From an uncultured Polyangiaceae bacterium (GTDB lineage Bacteria; Myxococcota_A; Polyangia; Polyangiales; Houyiibacteriaceae): 5,232 nt of DNA. This document shows, one piece after another, positions 1 through 5,232 of this stretch. The stretch spans positions 1 to 5,232 of the forward strand of contig CAMYMX010000300.1 of NCBI GenBank assembly GCA_947259605.1, written 5' to 3'. The notes under the pieces were generated by a model. It did no database searches. It had not been told where the DNA came from and saw only the letters and a list, made by a program, of their open reading frames with translations. Positions within the stretch are counted from its first letter, which is position 1. Each line of letters starts with the position of its first letter. The position numbers were made by a program, and so were the translations under genes.

Positions 1-8
1 AAATCCTG

Positions 9-1568
9 ATGGCTGCGGCGGAGCACGTTTCTCACGTCGACGACCTCAAGGCGATGGCCGAGGCATCGATGGTCCCCGAAATCGAAAGCGCGCTCCGGGC
101 CTATGCAAAGCTTCAGCAAGCGACACGCTTGGCGCATAGGGACGGCCATGGCCTGGTCGCGGCGGCCGACGCGATGAAGGCGATCGGGATCGAGCTTCCG
201 GTCGCGCGCTCGGCTAGAATCGAAGCGTTTCGCCAAGCTCTGTCGCTGCTCGCGCGAGGGCTTCGCTCCGCGGCAGCGTCCAGCTCGCTTGCGGAAGTTG
301 CGGAGCGCTCGTCGGGCACACCGCTCTCCGCTCTCGAACGCGGTGTTGCTGCACTCGCTCAGCTCGTGAGTGGATCCCGGCGACGACTCGGCTCTTCGGT
401 TGGCGAAGAGTCTCCGGCAGCAGCTGCCGCGATTTGGGCCATGGGGCTCGAGGTCGAGCGCGCGATTCGTACGTCGATCTCCGAAATGGACCATGCGTTC
501 ACAGTGGCCGTCAACGCCATTGACCGGGATTTACCGGGAGCATTCGCGGAGCTCACCGAGGTGGTTCTCAATCACATCCGCTCGATGCCACTCGAAGGTC
601 CGAGGCGCGCGCCGAGCCTGCTCCCACTCGAGCTGGACGCGGACGCCCCGTTGCCCGCATGGGCGCCGCCAAGTCGTGTCGTCGGTGGATTCTATCTGGT
701 GCGAACGGTCGGGACAGGCACCGTCGGTTCGGTCTTCGTCGCCCGCCGCGCCGAGGAGCGCCAGGACGAAACCGCACCGATCTTTGCATTGAAGGTTCCC
801 GACTATTCGGCGGCGGCTGCACGCACACTCTCGGAGGACGAGTTCCTGAAGATGTTCCGGGATGAGGCCGGTGCGCTTCTTGCGCTTCCCGAGCATCCCA
901 ACCTGGCACGTTTCGTCACGTTCGATGCCGGCGCGAGCCCCAAGCCCATCCTGGTCATGGAGTTGGTCGAGGGTCCGAGCCTCGAACGCATGCTCGAAAT
1001 GGGAGACCTCTCCGTCGGCCGCGCGCGAGAGCTACTCCTGGGAGTGAGCGCCGGCCTCGATGCGATGCATCAAGTCGGCGTCGGTCATCTGGATCTCAAA
1101 CCTTCGAACATCATCGTGTGCAACGCAGAAGCCGACACCGGCGTGGGTCAACCGCCCAAACCCGTCCTGGTGGACTTCGGGCTCGCGGGGCGTCACCTCC
1201 GGCCGGGCTGCGGCACTGCAAACTACGGGGCACCCGAGATTTGGGGCTCGGGTGACAGGTCTCGAGCCATTCCGGCCGACGTCTACGCGTTCGGATGCCT
1301 CATCTTCGAGGCGTACACCGGCAAGCCCTTGTTCGATGCGATCAGCGAGGCCGAGCTGCTGGGGCAGCACATGGCCCACGACGGAGACCCCGAAGCCGTT
1401 CGCGCACTGCTCGAGCAGCCGGAAACCCGCGAACTCGGCGCGCTGATCGCCCGCTGCCTCCAGCGCGACCCGAAAGACCGAATCACGATTCGCCAGACGC
1501 GGCAGTTTCTCGCCGAACTGAGCCTCGGCGCCGAGGACCTGGAGTGGCCCGTCAGAATCGCGAGCTGA
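9..1568 (+). CDS. Hanks-type serine/threonine protein kinase with long N-terminal helical extension
   Basis: This is a cytoplasmic protein kinase expected to transfer ATP phosphate to Ser/Thr of unknown targets. Residues 1-225 are Ala/Leu/Glu-rich, probably helical, and match no domain I recognise. The kinase domain spans about 226-505: glycine loop GTGTVG (235-240), ATP-binding Lys262 in FALK, helix-C Glu286, catalytic loop HLDLKPSN (360-367; Asp362, Lys364, Asn367), DFG 389-391, APE 408-410, Asp424 in ADVYAFG and Arg491 near the end. All catalytic residues are present, so it should be active. The loop has Leu where RD kinases have Arg. I see no transmembrane segment and no C-terminal sensor domain. 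The ATG at 9 overlaps a TGA at 7-9, consistent with coupling to an upstream gene. However, the frame is open to the window edge, so an earlier start cannot be excluded. Kinase identity is secure; start and target are not. Confidence 0.93.
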   Translation: MAAAEHVSHVDDLKAMAEASMVPEIESALRAYAKLQQATRLAHRDGHGLVAAADAMKAIGIELPVARSARIEAFRQALSLLARGLRSAAASSSLAEVAERSSGTPLSALERGVAALAQLVSGSRRRLGSSVGEESPAAAAAIWAMGLEVERAIRTSISEMDHAFTVAVNAIDRDLPGAFAELTEVVLNHIRSMPLEGPRRAPSLLPLELDADAPLPAWAPPSRVVGGFYLVRTVGTGTVGSVFVARRAEERQDETAPIFALKVPDYSAAAARTLSEDEFLKMFRDEAGALLALPEHPNLARFVTFDAGASPKPILVMELVEGPSLERMLEMGDLSVGRARELLLGVSAGLDAMHQVGVGHLDLKPSNIIVCNAEADTGVGQPPKPVLVDFGLAGRHLRPGCGTANYGAPEIWGSGDRSRAIPADVYAFGCLIFEAYTGKPLFDAISEAELLGQHMAHDGDPEAVRALLEQPETRELGALIARCLQRDPKDRITIRQTRQFLAELSLGAEDLEWPVRIAS

Positions 1569-1630
1569 GCTAAACGGTTAAACGCGAAGCGGGCCCCAGA
1601 CCGAAGCCTGACACCCGCCGCGCAGCAGTT

Positions 1631-1647
1631 GGGCCGAATCGGGGCCC
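1631..1647. terminator. Possible bidirectional terminator hairpin between convergent genes
   Basis: The spacer between the kinase stop (1568) and the OmpA-like stop (1657) contains a 5-bp GC stem, GGGCC (1631-1635) with GGCCC (1643-1647) and a 7-base loop. GGGGCCC (1641-1647) can alternatively pair with GGGCCCC at 1591-1597 across a 43-base loop. Neither is followed by a T-run on either strand, so a classical intrinsic terminator is not shown. The position between two converging genes is the main reason to list it. Confidence 0.25.
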
Positions 1648-1656
1648 TAGCCGTGG

Positions 1657-3471
1657 CTACTCGGTCGCGTCGGCAGCATCCTCGCTGCTGTCCTCGAGGC
1701 CGGTATCGACGAGGTGGAACTCGACGCGTCGGTTTTGCGCAAGCTCTTCCTTCGTCCTTGCGTCAGCGACGAGCGGGCGGGTAGGACCGAAGCCCTCCGG
1801 AATCAGTCGCTCCTTGGCGACCTTGCCCCTTCCGACCAGGTAGCGAACGACAGTCGTCGCGCGCATCTTTGACAGCCTCATGTTGTACTTGAGCTTACCG
1901 GTCGAGTCAGTGTGTCCCTCGACTCGGATGAGCTCGATCTCCGGATGTGAGTTCAGGACCTCCGCCACGTTGTCCAGGAGCCCGAAGGAGCGCTTCTGAA
2001 GCTTGTGACTTCCGGTCTTGAAGTACACCTTCTCGAGGATTTCGAGCTGTCCGAGGCCGATGATGACTAGCTGGGCGTTCTGACAGCCCTGATTCTCGAC
2101 TGTGCCAGGCTCGTCCGGGCAGTTGTCGACGCGGTCGGGCACGCCGTCGCCATCACGATCGGGGTCCGGACAGCCGTTGTTCTCGAGGGTTCCCGGCTCG
2201 TTCGGACACTGGTCATCGACATCCAAAATGCCGTCGCCATCGTTGTCCGGATCGGGGCAACCGTCCTCGTCTTCAAAGCCATCGATGTCTTCGGCGTCAT
2301 TCGGACAGCCGTCATTGACGTCGAGCACGCCGTCGCCATCGTTGTCTAGGTCGGGACAACCGTCCTCGTCCTGAAAGCCATCGAAATCTTCTGGCTCGGT
2401 CGGACACTCGTCGACATCATCCAAAATGGTGTCGCCATCGATGTCCAGGATGGGCTCGACCCCGGGCATCGTGTAGCCAATCATGCCAATGCCGCGCCAA
2501 TCGGGCGCGCCGTAGCCCGCGGTCACGCCCGCGCTACCCGACACACCCACCACGAAGCCCTTGGGATGGAGGTACTTGAAGCCGCCGAGCACCTCGACGG
2601 GTGTCTGCTCACGAGTCCAGAAATCGGCTCCGCTATTCGCTGCGGTGCGGCCAAAAGCTTCCGCGGAGACCATGAACTTATCCTCTGCGATCATGAACAG
2701 CACACCCCCGCCAAAGGTGAACTCGTTGCCGACAAAGAGATTCGGGGCCACTTCCCGCCCATTCATATTTCCGAGCTTGTAGCCGATCTGAAGTGGAATA
2801 CGCACGATGTCGCCGGCGTTGAAAGTCGCCAAAAGCTCGAACCAGCCACCGAGGTAAGGCTTTTTGTCGAGTTGCCCGGCGTACTTCTGCTGATTGTCGG
2901 AAATGGACGCGGTGTTGATCGTCATCGTTGCCTGCAGGGCAAGCTCGAACACGTCGTCCCGGGTGCCCAGGATGTTTCCGCGTGCCCCAAAGTACACATC
3001 ACCGAAGTGGCCGCCGTTCGGGAGCAGGTAGTCGAACATGCCGGTTGCTCCCCCAGGAAGACCAGCTGCCGCGTCCGTGCCCGCGTCGATGATGAAATGG
3101 TACGGGATGTCCATGTAGATCACGAGGTGATCCCACAAACCCAGGTTCCACATGATGTGGCCGGTCAGCTGGCGATGAACGACCGACGCGGTCGTACCGT
3201 TCCCGGACTGCTCGAAGACCAGCGCATCATCGTTGTAGTCGATGTAGACCATGATCCCGAACCGCTTGTGGCCCTGGCCATCTGCTGTGCTCGTCGCAAA
3301 ACCATCGGTCGCAAGCTCGGCCGGCCTGTACTGGTTCAGATCGATCTGTGACGTGAATTGCTGGGCTTGTCCCGAGCTCCCGGCCACAAGCACGAGCGTC
3401 CCTGCCAGCATCGCTGCCAGTGTGCCGATCCAGCCCCGCTTGAACATTCGTAGGTCATCGCTCTGATTCAC
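1657..3471 (-). CDS. OmpA-family outer-membrane protein with TSP3-type calcium-binding repeats
   Basis: This is an envelope protein predicted to anchor the outer membrane to peptidoglycan. Numbered from the GTG at 3471 (604 aa): signal peptide 1-36 (basic FKR, hydrophobic core about 14-31, probable cleavage after GQA36), a region of alternating hydrophobic/Gly-rich strands at about 40-335 that looks like a beta-barrel, four Asp-rich TSP3-like repeats (341-463), an OmpA/MotB C-terminal domain (about 467-590) and an acidic tail. The C domain has EGHTDSTG (518-525), NMRLSKMRA (530-538) and NRRVEF (580-585). Asp522 and Arg537 fit the pair that binds diaminopimelate in OmpA-like domains. I chose GTG because GGAGG lies 5 bases upstream. 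ATG at 3483 (608 aa) and ATG at 3447, which would give a more typical short signal peptide, are alternatives. It diverges from the transporter gene. Family assignment is firm; any pore activity is inferred. Confidence 0.93.
   Translation of the reverse strand: MNQSDDLRMFKRGWIGTLAAMLAGTLVLVAGSSGQAQQFTSQIDLNQYRPAELATDGFATSTADGQGHKRFGIMVYIDYNDDALVFEQSGNGTTASVVHRQLTGHIMWNLGLWDHLVIYMDIPYHFIIDAGTDAAAGLPGGATGMFDYLLPNGGHFGDVYFGARGNILGTRDDVFELALQATMTINTASISDNQQKYAGQLDKKPYLGGWFELLATFNAGDIVRIPLQIGYKLGNMNGREVAPNLFVGNEFTFGGGVLFMIAEDKFMVSAEAFGRTAANSGADFWTREQTPVEVLGGFKYLHPKGFVVGVSGSAGVTAGYGAPDWRGIGMIGYTMPGVEPILDIDGDTILDDVDECPTEPEDFDGFQDEDGCPDLDNDGDGVLDVNDGCPNDAEDIDGFEDEDGCPDPDNDGDGILDVDDQCPNEPGTLENNGCPDPDRDGDGVPDRVDNCPDEPGTVENQGCQNAQLVIIGLGQLEILEKVYFKTGSHKLQKRSFGLLDNVAEVLNSHPEIELIRVEGHTDSTGKLKYNMRLSKMRATTVVRYLVGRGKVAKERLIPEGFGPTRPLVADARTKEELAQNRRVEFHLVDTGLEDSSEDAADATE
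2083..2451 (-). repeat. TSP3-like calcium-binding repeat array inside the OmpA-like gene
   Basis: About 123 codons encode four copies built around D-x-D-x-D-G-(D)-x-x-D followed by a CP pair (DECP, DGCP, DQCP, DNCP). The first two copies carry a longer DGF-x-DEDGCP linker and the last two a shorter EPGT-x-EN-x-GC linker. This is the thrombospondin type 3 pattern, which binds Ca2+ through the Asp side chains; here it separates the barrel from the peptidoglycan-binding domain. At DNA level a 17-base match (2231-2247 and 2330-2346, 99 bases apart, equal to 33 codons) suggests duplication of repeat units within the gene. Confidence 0.85.
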
Positions 3472-3476
3472 GCCGT

Positions 3477-3481
3477 CCTCC
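3477..3481 (-). promoter_or_regulatory. Ribosome binding site GGAGG deciding the OmpA-like start
   Basis: On the minus strand GGAGG (3481-3477) sits 5 bases before the GTG at 3471-3469. The competing ATG at 3483-3481 overlaps this element and has only a GGTGGGG stretch in front of it. The site therefore favours the GTG start and a 604-residue precursor. Confidence 0.6.
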
Positions 3482-3497
3482 ATTCACATCCCCACCA

Positions 3498-3511
3498 AGG
3501 GCTCGAGCCCT
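3498..3511. promoter_or_regulatory. 14-bp perfect palindrome in the OmpA-like leader (possible operator)
   Basis: AGGGCTCGAGCCCT reads identically on both strands and does not extend further, because the next pair is mismatched. It lies 14 bases upstream of the ATG at 3483, within the probable 5' leader of the OmpA-like gene. It could be the site of a dimeric regulator, or a small RNA hairpin near the ribosome binding site (AGGGC/GCCCT stem with a TCGA loop). Only the symmetry is seen; the function is inferred. Confidence 0.35.
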
Positions 3512-3616
3512 GAATCTTCGCGTAAGTCTTGTCCCTAGTAACACCACGGTAAAAAAAGCGGCGCAAAATCGACTGAACGGATGGTCGGGAAGCCGCTGAT
3601 ACAGAAAGAATCCGCT

Positions 3617-3620
3617 AGGA
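3617..3620 (+). promoter_or_regulatory. Ribosome binding site AGGA deciding the transporter start
   Basis: AGGA ends 8 bases before the ATG at 3629. The earlier in-frame ATG at 3581 has no comparable element in front of it and would add 16 polar residues that are not part of the conserved transporter core. This supports the 452-residue product. Confidence 0.55.
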
Positions 3621-3628
3621 TCACAGCG

Positions 3629-4987
3629 ATGTCCTCGGACGCCCGTTACCGAGCTGCGCCCGCCCCCATCGAGGGGATGCCAGCAGGGATCCCGTACATC
3701 GTCGGCAACGAAGCGGCTGAGCGGTACAGCTACTACGGCATGCGAGCGATCTTGGTCATCTTCATGACCAAGTACTTGATGAACGCTGAAGGTGGGCTCG
3801 ACCTCATGACGGACGAGCAAGCCAAGACTTGGTTCCATGGCTTCGTCACTGCCGTCTACTTTTTTCCGATCTTCGGCGCACTCGTCTCCGATGTGTTTCT
3901 CGGAAAATATCGAACGATCATGGCGCTGTCGATCGTGTACTGCCTGGGACATCTGACCTTGGCCCTCGACGACACGCGGACCGGATTGGCGCTGGGGCTT
4001 GGGCTCATCGCAATCGGCTCGGGCGGCATCAAGCCTTGTGTATCGGCACATGTTGGAGATCAGTTCGGCCGGAGCAATGCGCGATTGTTGCCCAAGGTGT
4101 TCGGTTGGTTCTATTTCGCGATCAACGTCGGCGCTCTTGCGTCGATTCTATTTGCGGAGCCTCTGCTGCACCGCTTTGGACCTTCGGTAGCGTTCGGGGT
4201 TCCCGGTGTATTGATGGCGGTTGCAACGGTCGTGTTTTGGACGGGTCGTTCGAAGTTCGTTCATATCCCACCTGGCGGTGTAGTGTTCTTGCGGGAGGTA
4301 TTCAGCCGCGAAGGGCTTGCCGCGCTCGGTAAGCTGTTCATCATTTACAGCTTTATCGCGATGTTTTGGGCCCTGTTCGATCAGCAAGGCTCCGCCTGGG
4401 TGCTGCAGGCCGAGCGAATGGATCGGGACTTCGTGGTGAACTGGGATCCGTCGCAGGCGCAGTGGCTCAATCCGGCACTCGTCCTTCTTTTCATCCCGCT
4501 TTTCAATCGAGTCGTTTACCCATTTTTCGAACGATTTTGGCCACTGACTCCGCTGCGCAAGATCTCGATAGGTCTGTTCTTGACGGTCCCGGCGTTCCTG
4601 CTTCCAGCCTGGCTCGAGGCACGGCTAGACGCGGGGGAGACCGTGAACATCGTGTGGCAGCTTGGGGGCTATATGATCATCACTGCGGCGGAGATTCTCG
4701 TCTCGATTACGGCGCTGGAGTTCTCGTACACGCAGGCGCCGAAACGAATGAAGTCCCTCGTCATGGGGGCCTTCTTGATGAGCGTGTCGATCGGCAATTT
4801 CTTCACCGCAGCGGTGAACGTCTTCATTCAGAACGCCGATGGCACCAGTAAGCTCGACGGTCCGTCGTATTATCTCTTCTTTGCAGCGGCGATGGCGATT
4901 ACCGCGGTACTCTTCGTACCCGTTGCGATCTGGTACAAGGAACGAACCTACATCCAGGACGAATCGGCAAACGAGGCCGCATCGTGA
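3629..4987 (+). CDS. POT/PTR2-family proton-coupled oligopeptide transporter
   Basis: This is an inner-membrane major facilitator protein predicted to import di- and tripeptides with protons. Numbered from the ATG at 3629 (452 aa): ExxER proton-coupling motif in helix 1 (Glu28, Glu31, Arg32 in NEAAERYSYYGMR), GALVSDVFLGKYRT after helix 2, Lys135 in GGIKPC (helix 4), FYFAIN (161-166) in helix 5, FWALFDQQGS (helix 7), and Glu355 with LEFSY (363-367) in helix 10. I count 12 hydrophobic segments. Only about 30 residues separate helices 6 and 7, so the two extra helices usual in bacterial POTs are missing; the large extracellular domain of mammalian PepT is also absent. The start was chosen for its AGGA site; ATG 3581 would give 468 aa. 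Its GC content is lower than the flanking genes. The stop overlaps the mutase start. The family is secure; the substrate is inferred. Confidence 0.93.
   Translation: MSSDARYRAAPAPIEGMPAGIPYIVGNEAAERYSYYGMRAILVIFMTKYLMNAEGGLDLMTDEQAKTWFHGFVTAVYFFPIFGALVSDVFLGKYRTIMALSIVYCLGHLTLALDDTRTGLALGLGLIAIGSGGIKPCVSAHVGDQFGRSNARLLPKVFGWFYFAINVGALASILFAEPLLHRFGPSVAFGVPGVLMAVATVVFWTGRSKFVHIPPGGVVFLREVFSREGLAALGKLFIIYSFIAMFWALFDQQGSAWVLQAERMDRDFVVNWDPSQAQWLNPALVLLFIPLFNRVVYPFFERFWPLTPLRKISIGLFLTVPAFLLPAWLEARLDAGETVNIVWQLGGYMIITAAEILVSITALEFSYTQAPKRMKSLVMGAFLMSVSIGNFFTAAVNVFIQNADGTSKLDGPSYYLFFAAAMAITAVLFVPVAIWYKERTYIQDESANEAAS
4973..4987 (+). promoter_or_regulatory. Translational coupling site: GAGG and GTGA stop/start overlap
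   Basis: GAGG (4973-4976), inside the last codons of the transporter, lies 7 bases before a GTG at 4984. That GTG shares the four bases GTGA with the transporter stop TGA (4985-4987). This arrangement is typical of co-transcribed genes whose translation is coupled. Confidence 0.7.
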
Positions 4988-5232
4988 GCACCATCGAGAA
5001 AGCGCGGTCTTGGATCGCCATGGACCCCGACCCCGAAACGCGGCGAGAGCTCCAGGCGCTCGTCGATGAGGAGGATGTCGCCGGCCTCGAAGAACGCTTT
5101 GCTGGGCCGTTGGAGTTTGGCACCGCGGGGCTTCGAGGATTGTTGGGCGCCGGACCATCTCGAATGAATCGAGTGACCGTCGCGAGGGCGACCGCGGGTC
5201 TTTGTGCCTGGTTGAAGCGAGAGCTCCCAGAA
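4984..5232 (+). CDS. Phosphohexomutase (phosphoglucomutase/phosphomannomutase), 5' part only
   Basis: Eighty-three codons are visible and the frame is open to the right edge; family members of this type run to roughly 550-600 residues, so most of the gene lies outside. The product should interconvert hexose 1- and 6-phosphates in the cytoplasm. The N-terminus reads ARSWIAMDPDPETRREL (residues 7-23), then LEFGTAGLRG (43-52), GAGPSRMNRVTVARAT (55-70) and GLCAWL (72-77). This is the opening signature of the alpha-D-phosphohexomutase superfamily, in the PGM2-like branch; the catalytic phosphoserine segment is beyond the window. The GTG start is preferred over ATG at 5020 because the family segment begins upstream of that Met and GAGG is well placed. 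It is translationally coupled to the transporter. Glucose versus mannose (or deoxyribose) preference cannot be told from this part. Confidence 0.88.
   Translation, partial: MSTIEKARSWIAMDPDPETRRELQALVDEEDVAGLEERFAGPLEFGTAGLRGLLGAGPSRMNRVTVARATAGLCAWLKRELPE

Larger units (their letters stand above)
3484..3628. promoter_or_regulatory. Divergent intergenic region, expected to hold two promoters
   Basis: This stretch separates the leftward OmpA-like gene from the rightward transporter gene, so both promoters should lie here or just inside the neighbouring genes. It includes a 14-bp palindrome (3498-3511), an A7 run (3551-3557) and an AT-richer patch around 3536-3570. I looked for sigma-70-like -35/-10 pairs in both directions and found only half-matches, for example TTGCGC-N17-TGTTAC on the minus strand. 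No specific promoter is called. Confidence 0.4.

Noticed and set aside
531..896. Minus-strand frames of 113-121 codons over the kinase gene
   Set aside because: They are Arg/Pro/Cys-rich shadow translations of the kinase reading frame.
2102..2374. Plus-strand frame with a repetitive Ser/Gly/Pro product
   Set aside because: The repetitiveness is the antisense image of the TSP3 repeats.
2083..2451. Periodic repeats resembling a CRISPR or tandem-repeat locus
   Set aside because: The periodicity follows codons of Asp-rich protein repeats, with imperfect units and no constant repeat/spacer structure.
2566..3351. Long open frame (261 codons) on the + strand opposite the OmpA-like gene
   Set aside because: It is fully antisense to a well-supported coding region, has no recognisable motif, and is expected from codon bias in GC-rich DNA.
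3529..3557. TTGTCC followed by a TA-rich stretch as a promoter for the transporter
   Set aside because: No acceptable -10 lies at a 16-18 base spacing; the match is too weak to call.
3551..3557. T7 run on the minus strand as an intrinsic terminator
   Set aside because: No GC stem precedes it on that strand, and its position upstream of the OmpA-like gene would make little sense.
3455..4051. 198-codon minus-strand frame opposite the transporter and divergent region
   Set aside because: It overlaps the strongly conserved transporter motifs and the start of the OmpA-like gene; its product is low-complexity and charged, without family features.
4625..5158. 177-codon minus-strand frame across the transporter/mutase junction
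   Set aside because: It is antisense to two recognised genes, its translation is Arg-rich, and it has no domain signature.

Overview
This GC-rich bacterial window holds four protein-coding genes and no RNA gene, CRISPR array or mobile element that I can see. The combination points to a myxobacterium or a related deltaproteobacterial lineage: a Hanks-type Ser/Thr kinase, a large outer-membrane OmpA-family protein with calcium-binding thrombospondin type 3 (TSP3) repeats, and a peptide transporter of the POT family. That assignment is inferred from gene content and composition; there is no phylogenetic marker in the window.

Layout. Positions 9-1568 (+) encode a soluble Ser/Thr protein kinase with a helical N-terminal extension of about 225 residues and a C-terminal catalytic domain. 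A short convergent spacer (1569-1656) with GC-rich inverted repeats follows. Positions 1657-3471 (-; possibly starting at 3483) encode an exported protein: signal peptide, predicted beta-barrel, four TSP3-like repeats and a C-terminal peptidoglycan-binding OmpA domain. A divergent intergenic region (3484-3628) holds a 14-bp perfect palindrome and presumably both promoters. Positions 3629-4987 (+) encode a 12-helix proton-coupled oligopeptide transporter whose motifs resemble those of eukaryotic PepT/PTR proteins. Its stop codon overlaps by 4 bases (GTGA) the start of a phosphohexomutase gene that runs off the right edge (4984-5232).

How the genes relate. The transporter and the mutase are very likely one transcription unit with coupled translation, linking peptide uptake to sugar-phosphate metabolism in expression if not in pathway. 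The kinase faces the OmpA-like gene tail to tail and need not be functionally linked to it. A TGATG at 7-11 suggests that a further gene ends where the kinase begins, so the kinase may be the distal gene of an operon entering from the left.

Overall the window reads as ordinary core and envelope genes. The points most worth a second look are the eukaryote-like, lower-GC transporter coupled to the mutase, the kinase architecture with its HLD catalytic loop and short activation segment, and the palindrome plus clustered starts in the OmpA-like leader. I found no clear evidence of a new biological system.
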